From the NCBI GenBank assembly GCA_024743115.1, contig JANSXC010000007.1, forward strand, positions 185,771 to 249,770: a DNA stretch of 64,000 nt, read 5' to 3'. The stretch's first letter is position 1. Each line of letters starts with the position of its first letter. The notes below the pieces were generated by a model. It worked only from the letters and a program-made list of their open reading frames with translations, was not told the DNA's origin and made no database searches. This DNA comes from a bacterium (GTDB taxonomy: Bacteria; Planctomycetota; UBA1135; UBA2386). The translations under genes were made by a program, and so were the position numbers. This document shows, piece by piece, positions 43,361 through 55,376 of this stretch.

Positions 43361-46156
43361 ATGTCGTTGGCACCCGAGGACCGCGACGCGCTGGGAGAAC
43401 TGCTCGAACAGTGGTTCCTCGCGGTCGAGAACGGTGAGCAACCGGAACCCGAGGTAATCTGCGCCGACCGGCCCGACCTGCTGCCCGACTTCCGGCGCCT
43501 GATCGGCCGCAGCAGCGACCTCGATGCGATGCTGACGCCGCACCACCATGTGGTCGAGACCGACGCGAAGACCAATCCGTCGCTCGAAGACGGTGGCCCG
43601 ATTCCCGACCGGCTCGGAGAGTTCGACATCCTCTCGCCGATCGGCAGCGGCGGCGTCGGCGAGGTCTACCTCGCGCGCCAGACCTCGCTGCAGCGACTCG
43701 TCGCTCTCAAGGTGCTGAAGCGCAGCAGCTCCGAACGCGGCCGCGCCCGGCTGCGGCGCGAGGCCGAGGTCGCGGCGTCGCTCGAGCATCCCGGCATCGT
43801 TCCGATCTACGGCGTCGGCGAGGACGACGAACGCGCATGGATCGCAATGAAATGGCTCACGGGTCCGGCGCTCGACGGACTCAGCGAACCGCTGCCCCCA
43901 CAGCGCGCAGCCAAGGTGGTCGCGGACGCGGCGCGCGCGCTGCACGAGGCGCACGCAGCAGGCATCATCCACCGCGACATCAAGCCGTCGAACATCGTGC
44001 TCGACGACGAATCGCCGTGCCTCGTAGACTTCGGCCTCGCGCGCGACGCGGACCAGACGGTGCGCACGACGATCGCAGGCCACGTCGCGGGCACGCTGCT
44101 CTACATGTCGCCCGAACAGCTGCGGTCCGGCGGTTCGTCGACGATCCTCGATGCCCGCACCGACATCTACTCGCTCGGCGCCACGCTCTACGAACTGCTG
44201 GCCGGCGTACCACCGTTCGCCGACGACAATCCGGCGCGGGTCATGGAGCAGATCCTCAATCGCGAGCCCGCGCCGCTCGATGTCGAGCGCGACCTTGCGA
44301 CGATCGTTCTCCGCGCGATGGAGAAGGAACGCGAACGCCGCTTCGACAGCGCGCTGCTCTTCGCCGAGGACCTCGAACGCTGGCTCGCAGGGGAGCCGAT
44401 CCTCTCTCGCCGCAGCGGCCTGGCAACCCGGACCTTCAAGCTCGCGCGCCGCCACCGCGTCGCCACGTCGCTGATCGGCGCCGCCACGCTGACCGCGATC
44501 GTGCTTGCAGGGTCACCCGGCTGGACGATGCGGCAGAACTGGCTCGCGGAGGAAGCCCGGCTCGATCGCGTCGGCGAAGAGATCGACGCCGGCAATCTGC
44601 GCATGGCGCGCACTCTGCTCGAGCCATTCGCCACGGATCCCGACCGCGACCGCGTCGCTCGCCTGACCATGACCCTGTCGGCCTGCGAACGCCTCGAGGT
44701 GCTGCTCGACGGCCTGCAGAGCCAACCCGAAGACCTTCACGTCGGCGACCTCCTCGCGACCGCCGAGGCGCTCGACGGAGCCACCGTGCCCCCGAACCGC
44801 AAGCTGGCCCTCGCCCTCGCGCGCCCGATGGCACTGGCGCTCGCGGGCGAACGGCAGCAGGCCAGGGCGGCCGCCGAACGCCTGAAACCCGGCCGAGCCC
44901 GCACCGCCTTGCTGTTCGCCCTCGAGAACCGCACCGAGGAATGGCAGCTGCCTGCCTCCGAAGCGCCCATCGAACATCTGTTCACAGCACTCGCGATGCG
45001 GCTCGCCGTCCGACCGCTTCCCGAGCGCCGCGCCGAGATCGAGGCCGGCCGCAGCGTCAACGACACCGACTGGCGCCTGCGACTGCAGCTCGCAATCCAG
45101 CGGATCAACGAGGGGAGACACGAGCTCGCGACAGCGGCGCTCGAAGGCCTGTTGCGTGAAGGCCGCTACCCGCGCATCGTGCGACGACTCCAGATCCGGG
45201 AGGCGATCCAGACGGAACGCCTCGACGCGGCCGCCACGCAGCTCGCCACGTTCGAACGCGAGTTCCCCCGCGATCAGTGGACCGCGGTGGACACGGGCAC
45301 GGTTCTGGACGCCTACTACTGGCTCGAACGCCCCGCCTCCGACTTGCTGGCCTGGGCCCGGTCGAAGTGGCCGGACAGCTGGCTGATCACGGTCCTCGCC
45401 GCGCGTCACCATCGCGCGACCGCGAGCGCCAAGTCCAGCAAGCTGCTCACCGCGAGCATTGGGTACGCCCGCACGCCGGAGCAACGGCTCGAGTCCAAGC
45501 TCAACCTGCTCTACACGCGGGCGGCGGCCATCGCCGAGTTCTGGACGCCCTGGGCGAACGAACCCGACGCCGTGACGGAGGCGGACTTGTTCGTGATCTC
45601 CGAGCTCGCCCTGGAGATCGCCAGTTCCGAAGCCTCGTCGCCCGAACAGGCAATCGCCGCCCGCGTCATCGCGGCCCGAGCGGCGCTCGCCGCCGGGGAC
45701 AGCGAGGGCGCTCAGACGGCGCTCGGCGCAGCCAACCCTGACACCGCTGACGCACCCGAGTTCGCGCTGGAGTTCGCGCGTCAGGCGTGGACCCGGATCG
45801 AGGTCCTGACGGCTGCGCCCATGTCCGCCTGGCAGAAGGACACCGAGCGCGCGGCGGGGCCCGGCTTTGGCTTGCGCCGACTCGAGCACGTGCAGGCCGC
45901 TCGCACGCGACTCCTCAAGGCACTCACGACGATGCCGAAGCGCCAGCGGTTCCTAGGTCGACCAGCGCACGTAGAAGGCTGGGCTCTGGCGGCGGCGCTC
46001 GCCGCGGCCGCGAGACGATTGAAAGACGACGATCCGAGTCTCGAACGGGATCTTGATGACGCCCTGGCGCAGGCTCGCGAGCTGCTCGCCGCCGCGCCCG
46101 ACGAGCATGCGGACTTCGCCACGTTCCTGGATTGGATCGACGGCAAGTTTCGCTAG
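43361..46156 (+). CDS. Membrane Ser/Thr protein kinase
   Basis: 931 residues, ATG preceded by GGAG. An 80-residue N-terminal region precedes the kinase domain (about 88-350): FDILSPIGSGGVGEVYLARQ, LVALKVLKR, AAGIIHRDIKPSNIVLDD, CLVDFGLARDADQTVRTTIAGHVAGTLLYMSPEQLRSGG, DIYSLGATLYELLAGVPPF. One membrane helix near residues 372-390 (SLIGAATLTAIVLAG). The extracytoplasmic 540 residues are TPR-like helical repeats, of the type found in bacterial sensor kinases, with no identified ligand. It is the partner of the ECF sigma factor immediately upstream. Confidence 0.9.
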   Translation: MSLAPEDRDALGELLEQWFLAVENGEQPEPEVICADRPDLLPDFRRLIGRSSDLDAMLTPHHHVVETDAKTNPSLEDGGPIPDRLGEFDILSPIGSGGVGEVYLARQTSLQRLVALKVLKRSSSERGRARLRREAEVAASLEHPGIVPIYGVGEDDERAWIAMKWLTGPALDGLSEPLPPQRAAKVVADAARALHEAHAAGIIHRDIKPSNIVLDDESPCLVDFGLARDADQTVRTTIAGHVAGTLLYMSPEQLRSGGSSTILDARTDIYSLGATLYELLAGVPPFADDNPARVMEQILNREPAPLDVERDLATIVLRAMEKERERRFDSALLFAEDLERWLAGEPILSRRSGLATRTFKLARRHRVATSLIGAATLTAIVLAGSPGWTMRQNWLAEEARLDRVGEEIDAGNLRMARTLLEPFATDPDRDRVARLTMTLSACERLEVLLDGLQSQPEDLHVGDLLATAEALDGATVPPNRKLALALARPMALALAGERQQARAAAERLKPGRARTALLFALENRTEEWQLPASEAPIEHLFTALAMRLAVRPLPERRAEIEAGRSVNDTDWRLRLQLAIQRINEGRHELATAALEGLLREGRYPRIVRRLQIREAIQTERLDAAATQLATFEREFPRDQWTAVDTGTVLDAYYWLERPASDLLAWARSKWPDSWLITVLAARHHRATASAKSSKLLTASIGYARTPEQRLESKLNLLYTRAAAIAEFWTPWANEPDAVTEADLFVISELALEIASSEASSPEQAIAARVIAARAALAAGDSEGAQTALGAANPDTADAPEFALEFARQAWTRIEVLTAAPMSAWQKDTERAAGPGFGLRRLEHVQAARTRLLKALTTMPKRQRFLGRPAHVEGWALAAALAAAARRLKDDDPSLERDLDDALAQARELLAAAPDEHADFATFLDWIDGKFR

Positions 46157-46173
46157 TCAGCCGGCCGTGACCC

Positions 46174-46197
46174 GCGCCACGCCAGTACGCGTGGCGC
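46174..46197. terminator. Bidirectional hairpin between convergent genes
   Basis: GCGCCACGC (46174-46182), loop CAGTAC, GCGTGGCGC (46189-46197): a perfect 9-bp GC-rich stem in the 52-bp gap between the stops of the kinase and the exported-protein gene. No T tract follows, so termination efficiency is uncertain. Confidence 0.5.
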
Positions 46198-46208
46198 CGC
46201 AGCGGACC

Positions 46209-49110
<2,902 letters not shown>

Positions 49111-49155
49111 TCGCGAGTCCGCCGGGACCGCTGCGCGCGCGGCCACACGCCCCCT

Positions 49156-50241
49156 ATGGCGGAAGCGTTCAAAGAACAGATCGGCGACCAGGCCGTGGCG
49201 CGGATCGCGAAGGCGGCGGGCCTCGGCCGCGCGTTCGTGCGCGCGGCGCGGCGAGGACTCGACGAACTCGAACTGAAGGCGCGCGTGCGTCACATCGCGG
49301 CGGCCCTGCACGAACATCTCCCGGCGGACTTCGGCACGGCGGTCGCCCAGCTCGTCGACGGCCTGCCATCGGCACTGCCATCCGCCGAAGGCGTCGCGAG
49401 CGGCTTCTGGCTGTGGCCGCTCTGTCAGTACGTCGAAGAGTTCGGCCTCGACGAGCCGGAGCTCGCACTCGACGCGATGCACGCCCTGACCCAGCGCTTC
49501 AGCTGCGAGTTCGCGATCCGGCCATACATCGAATCACACTCCGAGCGGACGTTCGCGCGCCTGCACCGCTGGGTCGAAGACCCGAGCCTGCACGTTCGCC
49601 GACTCGTGAGCGAGGGCACCCGCCCCCTGTTGCCGTGGGGTCGCCGGTTGACCGCGCTGCAGAAGGACCCAGCCCCTGTCATACCGTTGCTCGACCGACT
49701 GCGCGACGACCCCGAAGAGTACGTGCGCCGCTCCGTCGCCAACCACCTCAACGACATCAGCAAGGGCCACCCGGAACTCGTCGTCGACCTCGCGAAGGCA
49801 TGGCTACGCGACGGTCAGCAAACGCGCGAACGGCTCGTGCGGCACGCGCTGCGCACGCTCGTCAAGCAGGGGTATGTGCCCGCGCTTCGAGCGCTCGGCA
49901 TCGCGGCGCCAAGGCTCGAAGCCGACCTGAAGCTGACGCCGCGTCGCGCCACGATCGGTGGTGCAATCGAGCTGAAGATCACGTTGCGATCCAAGGCCGG
50001 CAAGAGGCAGCGACTCGTGATCGACTACGCGGTCCACCATCGCCGCCAGAACGGCACGCTGTCCCCTAAGGTGTTCAAGTGGAGCACTCGCGAACTCGGC
50101 AAGGGCGAAGAGTTCACGCTCACGAAACGCCACTCGCTCCGACCGGTGACGACCCGCCGCTACTACCCGGGGAAGCACGCGGTGGAGCTGCTCGTGAACG
50201 GCGAGTCGTTCGGGCGCTGCGAGTTCGATCTCCGCGCCTGA
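49156..50241 (+). CDS. AlkC-like DNA alkylation-repair glycosylase
   Basis: 361 residues. Helical HEAT-type repeats with the AlkC signature EFAIRPYIESHSERTFARLHRWVEDPSLHVRRLVSEGTRPLLPWGRRL and later VRRSVANHLNDISKGHPELVVDLAKAWL. AlkC excises 3-methyladenine and 3-methylcytosine from DNA without base flipping. The last 100 residues (LKLTPRRATIGGAIELKITLR ... KGEEFTLTKRHSLRPVTTRRYYPGKHAVELLVNGE) form an Ig-like beta-sandwich found in one AlkC subfamily, where it helps clamp the DNA. 45 bp after enolase on the same strand. Confidence 0.85.
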   Translation: MAEAFKEQIGDQAVARIAKAAGLGRAFVRAARRGLDELELKARVRHIAAALHEHLPADFGTAVAQLVDGLPSALPSAEGVASGFWLWPLCQYVEEFGLDEPELALDAMHALTQRFSCEFAIRPYIESHSERTFARLHRWVEDPSLHVRRLVSEGTRPLLPWGRRLTALQKDPAPVIPLLDRLRDDPEEYVRRSVANHLNDISKGHPELVVDLAKAWLRDGQQTRERLVRHALRTLVKQGYVPALRALGIAAPRLEADLKLTPRRATIGGAIELKITLRSKAGKRQRLVIDYAVHHRRQNGTLSPKVFKWSTRELGKGEEFTLTKRHSLRPVTTRRYYPGKHAVELLVNGESFGRCEFDLRA

Positions 50242-50387
50242 CGCTTACACGAGCTGTCGAAACGCCCGTTGCGAACGCCGAACCCGGCCATCAGGGCAAG
50301 CCAGCGGGGCCGCAATCGTCGCAGCCGTGTCCCAGACTTGTGTATTCGGTACAACCGCGCCCGTTGTCCTCGGCAGAGAGAGACAAC

Positions 50388-51761
50388 ATGAACCCGACAC
50401 TGCGTGGCAGAGCGACCGTTCTGGCGCTCCTGTTCCTCGCCGCGTGCAGCCAGAGCGGCAGCGGCGATCCGGCCGGCGAGACCGGCGATCCCACCAACCC
50501 CGTTGCCCCCATCCCGGGTGCCGCCGAACTGCGCGCGACGCTCGCAAACGAGGGCATCACTGCGCTGCCCGCTGCGCCCGGCGTCAGCGATGAGCTGTTC
50601 GCGCTCGGCCAGGCGCTGTTCTTCGACAAGGAGCTGTCCGGCAATCGCGACGTTTCCTGCGCGACGTGCCACTGGCCCGAACTCGGCACGGCCGATGACC
50701 GGGCGCTGCCCCGCGGCGTCGGCGGCGTCGGCCTCGGCAGCACGCGTTCGTTCGGCGCAATCGTGCCGCGCAACAGCCCGGCCGCCCTCAACGCCGTGCT
50801 CTTCGACGAGGTCTTCCATGACGGGCGCGTCGAGCACGTCGGCAACAACCTCCGCACGCCCGCAGGCACGGCGCTCACGGCGGCCATGCGGGCGGCCTTC
50901 GATCCGCGCTGGGAGCTGCTCGCCGCCCAGGCCATGTTCCCGGTGACCTCGCGCGACGAGATGCGCGGCACCACCGGCAGCAACGAACTCGCGAACCTCG
51001 GCGACGGTGACTTCGCCGGCATCTGGAATGGCCTGCGCTCCCGGCTGCTCGCGTTCACCGAGTACCAACAGCTCTTCCTCGCGGCCTACCCGGGCGTGGG
51101 CTCACTCAACGAACTCGGATTCGAACACGCAGCGAACGCGATCGCCGCTTTCGAGGTGCGTGCGTTCACCCGTACGGACAGCCCGTTCGAGCGCTTCGTC
51201 AACGGCGACGACCAGGCCCTGACCGCGGCGGAGGTCGAAGGCGGCCGCGAGTTCTTCGGCAATGCCGGTTGCGCCCGCTGTCACGCCGGCAGCGCGTTCA
51301 CGGATCACGCGTTCCACAACATCGGCCTGCCGCAGTTCGGTCCCGGGAAGGGTGACGGCGCCAATGGCGCCGACGACTTCGGCCGCGAGCGGGTAACCGG
51401 CAATGCCGGCGACCGCTACCGCTTCCGCACGCCGACGCTGCTCAACATCGCCCTCACGGCACCCTACGGGCACGCCGGCCAGTACGCAGGCCTGACCGCG
51501 ATGGTGCGCCACTACACGGACCCGGCGCGCCGCCTGCGGGAGTACGATCTCGCGGCCCAGGTCGCCGATACCGCGCTGCTCGGAACGCAGATCGACAACG
51601 AGGCGGCGGTGCTCGCCAACCTGAGCCCGCGACTCGCGGGTCCGCGACCGTTCGACGTCGACGCGGTCGTCACGTTCCTCGGCGCGCTCACGGCCGACTC
51701 GACCACGACGCTCGGGACCACGATCCCGACCCGCGTGCCCAGCGGCCTGCCGCTGCGGTAG
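50388..51761 (+). CDS. Di-heme cytochrome c peroxidase lipoprotein (MauG-like)
   Basis: 457 residues from ATG 50388. Lipoprotein signal with lipobox LAAC (Cys20), then a disordered linker. Two c-type heme motifs: CATCH at 91-95 and CARCH at 295-299. Family blocks LFFDKELSGNRDVSCATCHWPE, FHDGRVEHVGNN, RFRTPTLLNIALTAPYGHAGQYAGL, MVRHYTDP. These enzymes reduce H2O2 with electrons from cytochrome c, or act as oxidases of protein residues (MauG). Periplasmic, membrane-anchored. Start preceded by an A/G-rich stretch (AGAGAGACAAC), a weak ribosome site. Confidence 0.88.
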   Translation: MNPTLRGRATVLALLFLAACSQSGSGDPAGETGDPTNPVAPIPGAAELRATLANEGITALPAAPGVSDELFALGQALFFDKELSGNRDVSCATCHWPELGTADDRALPRGVGGVGLGSTRSFGAIVPRNSPAALNAVLFDEVFHDGRVEHVGNNLRTPAGTALTAAMRAAFDPRWELLAAQAMFPVTSRDEMRGTTGSNELANLGDGDFAGIWNGLRSRLLAFTEYQQLFLAAYPGVGSLNELGFEHAANAIAAFEVRAFTRTDSPFERFVNGDDQALTAAEVEGGREFFGNAGCARCHAGSAFTDHAFHNIGLPQFGPGKGDGANGADDFGRERVTGNAGDRYRFRTPTLLNIALTAPYGHAGQYAGLTAMVRHYTDPARRLREYDLAAQVADTALLGTQIDNEAAVLANLSPRLAGPRPFDVDAVVTFLGALTADSTTTLGTTIPTRVPSGLPLR

Positions 51762-51840
51762 CGGCACGAACGACCGGGCACGAGCGACCGGGCACGAGCG
51801 CTTGGCCGGCACTCGACCCGCGGCTATGGTGCCGCGGTCG

Positions 51841-51890
51841 AGAGTCGCCGAGAAGTGCACCCCCAAGAAGGGCCCGAGTCGCCGAGAAGC
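51841..51890 (+). repeat. Direct repeat GAGTCGCCGAGAAG
   Basis: The 14-mer GAGTCGCCGAGAAG occurs at 51842-51855 and 51876-51889, just before the ATG at 51891. A second pair, CGACCGGGCACGAG, lies 60 bp upstream. They could be operator sites or remnants of a small duplication. Confidence 0.4.
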
Positions 51891-52733
51891 ATGACGGATC
51901 CAGCCAACCAGCCGCCGAAGCCCGGCGATCTCCCGCGCAACCTCGACTGGTCCGACGATGCGCGCGCCGACTCGGTCGCCCAGCTGCATGCCTACGCCGT
52001 GGCCCAGGCCGAATCCTCGATCGGTTGGTACTGGCGACACGCGAAGAAGGACCGCTGGAAAGGTCGATTGCTGCGCGTGCTCGCGATCCTGCTGACGACG
52101 TGCGGCGGCCTGGTGCCACTGTTGATCGGCGCGGGCATCGACTGGCTCGGCCAACAGTGGGGCTACGTCTGCCTCGCGGCGGCAGGCGCGGCACTCGCAC
52201 TCGATCGCTTCTTCGGTCACTCGTCGGCATGGATCCGCTACGTCACGACGGCGACCGACCTCGAAACGGGCTTGATGAAGTTCCACATGGAATGGGCCCA
52301 GCTGCGCGCCAACCTCGGCGGCGCCCAGCTCACCACGGAAAGCGTCACGCCACTGCTCAATCGCCTGCAGGCGCTGCTGGCGTTCGTGCGCGCGACCGTC
52401 GAAGGTGAGACCAAGACCTGGGCGAGCGAGTACCGCAGCACGATCTCGGAGATCGACAAGAAGGTCGAAGCCGGCCTCAAGGAGCAACGACCGGGCGGTA
52501 TCGAACTGACGGTAGACAACGCGGGCGACGCGGAAGCGGGCGTGCGCGTGCTGCTCGACGGCGTGCCGATGCAGACGATCACCAACACCACCGCGACGCT
52601 CAAGCCCGTGTTTCCCGGCAACCACGAGCTCCGGGTCGAAGGCACGATCGGCGGCAAACCGCACGCCGGCAGCAAAATCGTCGCCGTGACCGCGGGCGCC
52701 GTGGTGCCGGTCGCCCTGACGCTGAAACCGTAG
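51891..52733 (+). CDS. SLATT-like two-TM membrane protein with C-terminal beta domain
   Basis: 280 residues from ATG 51891. Residues 20-60 are a helical, charged lead (QLHAYAVAQAESSIGWYWRHAKKDRW), followed by two close membrane helices at about 62-83 and 90-108 and a long helix with FHMEWAQLRANLGG. This arrangement, a short charged helix then a two-TM hairpin and a helical tail, fits the SLATT family of two-TM effector modules that accompany nucleotide-signalling conflict systems. Residues 205-280 are a separate beta-sandwich (ELTVDNAGDAEAGVRVLLDGV, FPGNHELRVEGTIGG). No SMODS, SLOG or nucleotide synthase gene is adjacent, so a defence role is unproven. Confidence 0.5.
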   Translation: MTDPANQPPKPGDLPRNLDWSDDARADSVAQLHAYAVAQAESSIGWYWRHAKKDRWKGRLLRVLAILLTTCGGLVPLLIGAGIDWLGQQWGYVCLAAAGAALALDRFFGHSSAWIRYVTTATDLETGLMKFHMEWAQLRANLGGAQLTTESVTPLLNRLQALLAFVRATVEGETKTWASEYRSTISEIDKKVEAGLKEQRPGGIELTVDNAGDAEAGVRVLLDGVPMQTITNTTATLKPVFPGNHELRVEGTIGGKPHAGSKIVAVTAGAVVPVALTLKP

Positions 52734-52799
52734 GCGTCGCCCTCGCCACCACGCCACGACACGACGCGGCGCGACGCGACGAAACCGGTCCAGCCCGAG

Positions 52800-53018
52800 C
52801 TACGCGACTTCGACCCGCACGATGTGAACGGGATCGCCGTAGTGCGTGATCTGCGGGGACTCGTCATCGTCGCTCAGCTCGCCGATCACGACATTGTTGC
52901 GGCTCAGGAAGATGAGGTTGGGGTTGTCGATGTCGTGAACGGCCCCGTCGGACATGTAGATCCGGAACGAGCGGAACGGCTGACCATCGACGAGACCCTT
53001 GAGTTCGGTGAGTCGCAC
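52800..53018 (-). CDS. Small conserved protein, QPFRxFRI family
   Basis: 72 residues from GTG 53018 (the frame allows 53060, 86 residues). It matches a small family common in Planctomycetota and some other phyla: LTELKGLVDGQPFRSFRIYMSDGAVHDIDNPNLIFLSRNNVVIGE ... YGDPVHIVRVEV, i.e. a QPFRP-like start, a SDG turn, a VG-x-strand and a final H-I-x-x-VE. No function is established. Divergent from the ECF sigma factor at 53121. Confidence 0.55.
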   Translation of the reverse strand: MRLTELKGLVDGQPFRSFRIYMSDGAVHDIDNPNLIFLSRNNVVIGELSDDDESPQITHYGDPVHIVRVEVA

Positions 53019-53120
53019 GGAGGTTGCGCACGACGGGGGCACCGATTCCTCGCTCGCCACCCACTTTGTCGGAGAACGTGAATACCCTGGGTCGACCCCG
53101 GCGTTCCGTCAGCTGGAGCC

Positions 53121-53753
53121 ATGCCACGTTCGCCAGCCACACGATCCAACGAACTCGCACTTGCCCAGGGCGACCGGGAAGCGACCTGGCGCCTGTTGCG
53201 CGGACTCGGTTGCGATCATGCGACGGCCGACGAACTGACCCAGGAGACACTGCTGCGCGCGGTGCAGGAAGCCCGTCGCCGCGGCCGCGACTTCGTCGCG
53301 CGGCGGGCGTGGCTCTTCACCGTGGCGCGACACCTGTTCATCGATCGCTGCCGCGCCCGCGGGCGTGCCGTCGACGTCGCGTGGACCGCAGCCGTCGAGA
53401 CCGACCTCGCGCACTGCCTCGCCACCGAAGCCGAGGACGAGTGGCGCCAGGCGGCGCGCGACTGCGTCGATGAACTGGCCCCTCGGGCCGCGCGCATCGT
53501 CGCGCTGTTCTACGCCGAGGATCGGTCGCGCCGCGACATCGCCGACGAACTCGGCATGACCGAGGCCGGCGTCAAGACGGCGTTGCAACGCGCCCGCCAG
53601 GTTCTCGAACGCTGCCTGCGCGCCCGCATGGATGAGCCGCACCACGCCCAATCGAACGAACCCGATTCGAACGACCCCGACCAACTCCGACCCGAATCGC
53701 GATGCCCGAACTCCAAGCCGAACTCTTCGACGCCAAGCTGCGAGCCCTGCTGA
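53121..53753 (+). CDS. ECF-type RNA polymerase sigma factor
   Basis: 210 residues; ATG preceded by GGAG. Region 2: ATADELTQETLLRAVQEARRRG and WLFTVARHLFIDRCRARG; region 4: ELAPRAARIVALFYAEDRSRRDIADELGMTEAGVKTALQRARQVLERCL. It resembles sigma70-family RpoE/SigE proteins. The C-terminal 40 residues (MDEPHHAQSNEPDSNDPDQ) form an acidic disordered tail. Its last 52 bases overlap the next gene in another frame, so the two are translationally coupled. Confidence 0.85.
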   Translation: MPRSPATRSNELALAQGDREATWRLLRGLGCDHATADELTQETLLRAVQEARRRGRDFVARRAWLFTVARHLFIDRCRARGRAVDVAWTAAVETDLAHCLATEAEDEWRQAARDCVDELAPRAARIVALFYAEDRSRRDIADELGMTEAGVKTALQRARQVLERCLRARMDEPHHAQSNEPDSNDPDQLRPESRCPNSKPNSSTPSCEPC

Positions 53754-55084
53754 GCGAGCCACGCGCGGCCGATGCCGAGGCCACCGGCATCACAACGATG
53801 CCCGGCCAACCGCCGGCGGCACGACACGACCCACGGCCGGAGCGCCCGGGCCCCGTGCGACTCTGGCGTGGCCTCGTTGCCGCAGCCGCACTCGCCGTGC
53901 TCGCGACCCTCGTGGTTCTCGCTCGGGAGAACACTGCCGACGCGGGTAGCGCGCGGGACCCGCTCGCGCCGCAGGCCCCAAACGGGGCCGATGGACAGGA
54001 TCCCCGGACCGGTTCGCCGAGTCTGACCCAATGCAACCAATGGCTGCGCGATCTTGCCGACCCGGGCAAACGCGAGACGGCCATCGCCGGCCTCGGCCAC
54101 GGCGACGCGACCACGGCCGCATTCCTCGTGGACTGGCTGCGTCGGGTCGACGACCCATCGAACGCCGCCGCCACCACTCGCGGCGCCCTGCGCGCGCTCG
54201 ACCGACTGGGCCCGTGCGCAATCGAGGACATCGGCGCCCTGCTCGATCGACTGCGCATCTGGCCCGCGCGCCCGTGCGTCGAACTCATGCACACGTTCGG
54301 CACCATCGCCGCGTGGACGGAGATCCGCGTCGACCAGCGCGGCATGAGTTCGACAACGATGGACATCGACGGCGAACACAAGGACATCCCCGACCCTCGC
54401 ACGGCGAGTCTGCTCTACCGCGCCTCGTGCCGCCTGCGCGAGCGCGCCGCGGTCGGCGAGGACGGCTCGATCTCCGCGCTCGGTGAGCGCCTGCAGGGCT
54501 CCGCATTCGAACGCGAAGGCGCGCTCGACGTGTTGCTCCGCGCCCCCGCGCTGCCCGACCAGCTCGTGACCGCCGTCGAAGCCATCCTGCTCACGGACCA
54601 ACCGCCGTTCGACGGCGCCGAGTGGACGGCCGACGGCACGTTACGAAAGTGCGAGTTCGATCTGCAGAACGAGCTGCGCGACCGCGCGGCGACGATCCTG
54701 TTGCGCTGGCGACCACGGAGCCTCGCAGTCGCAGCGGCGCTCGCGCACCGCATCGAGAGTGCCACGCTGCTGCCACTCGAACGCCGCCGCGCCGCACTCG
54801 AACTCGGCCAGTGGCTGACGCAGCGACAGCGACAGAACCCGGCGACCCTCGAACGCGCGCTCGCGGTCCTCGTGCACGCGGCCACCGGCAAGGGGCGCGG
54901 GCTCGCCGGTGACGCGATCACCGCGCTCGGTCAGATCGGCGTCGGTTCGCCGGCCGTGAACCGAGCCCTCGAGCAGCTGCAGGATTCGAACGATCCCCAA
55001 CTCGCCCGCCGCGCGACGGCCGCCGCCGCGGCAATCGCCGACCGGCAGCGTCGCGATCGTTCGCGAACCGGCGCCGGACGCTGA
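53702..55084 (+). CDS. Membrane protein with HEAT-like repeats, putative anti-sigma partner
   Basis: 460 residues. A short N-terminal cytoplasmic region (PELQAELFDAKLRALLSEPR) is followed by a membrane helix at about 53-74 (WRGLVAAAALAVLATLVVLA). The remainder is extracytoplasmic with helical repeats (LRDLADPGKRETAIAGLGHGDATTAAFLVDWL, GDAITALGQIGVGSPAVNRALEQLQDSNDPQLARRATAAAAAIAD), similar to HEAT solenoids. Overlap with the upstream ECF sigma gene by 52 bp and the single TM topology make it the obvious candidate for an anti-sigma partner, although no known anti-sigma domain is visible. Confidence 0.55.
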   Translation: MPELQAELFDAKLRALLSEPRAADAEATGITTMPGQPPAARHDPRPERPGPVRLWRGLVAAAALAVLATLVVLARENTADAGSARDPLAPQAPNGADGQDPRTGSPSLTQCNQWLRDLADPGKRETAIAGLGHGDATTAAFLVDWLRRVDDPSNAAATTRGALRALDRLGPCAIEDIGALLDRLRIWPARPCVELMHTFGTIAAWTEIRVDQRGMSSTTMDIDGEHKDIPDPRTASLLYRASCRLRERAAVGEDGSISALGERLQGSAFEREGALDVLLRAPALPDQLVTAVEAILLTDQPPFDGAEWTADGTLRKCEFDLQNELRDRAATILLRWRPRSLAVAAALAHRIESATLLPLERRRAALELGQWLTQRQRQNPATLERALAVLVHAATGKGRGLAGDAITALGQIGVGSPAVNRALEQLQDSNDPQLARRATAAAAAIADRQRRDRSRTGAGR

Positions 55085-55376
55085 CCACATCGTGCGCTAC
55101 GACTCGAGGCGCTCCGGCCGCGTGATGGGCAACGGATCAACCCACTCGACGACGGTCGGCGTGTAGTCGTCGGCCTCCTCGAACTTGCAGACGAAACGGC
55201 ACGAGGGTCGCTGGTCGACGACGCTCTGAAGGTCGGTCGGGACACGCTCGACGCCATGGTTGCATGGTACCGAGGTGGAACGAACAGCGCCGGTTTCACC
55301 AAGAACCCGCGGCACCGACGCCCTGTGTCCACCCCGACCGACCGGCGAGCGCAGCCCGCCCGGTCGCCGGGCCGGG
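55085..55376. other. Gap with a possible small coding remnant
   Basis: 292 bp. On the minus strand, the frame ending at 55097 reads CRFVCKFEEADDYTPTVVEW and so on with almost all codons ending in G or C, as real genes here do, over about 35 codons; further upstream bias fades. A GTG at 55315 could start a 72-residue protein. It may be a small gene or the tail of a decayed one. Confidence 0.3.
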
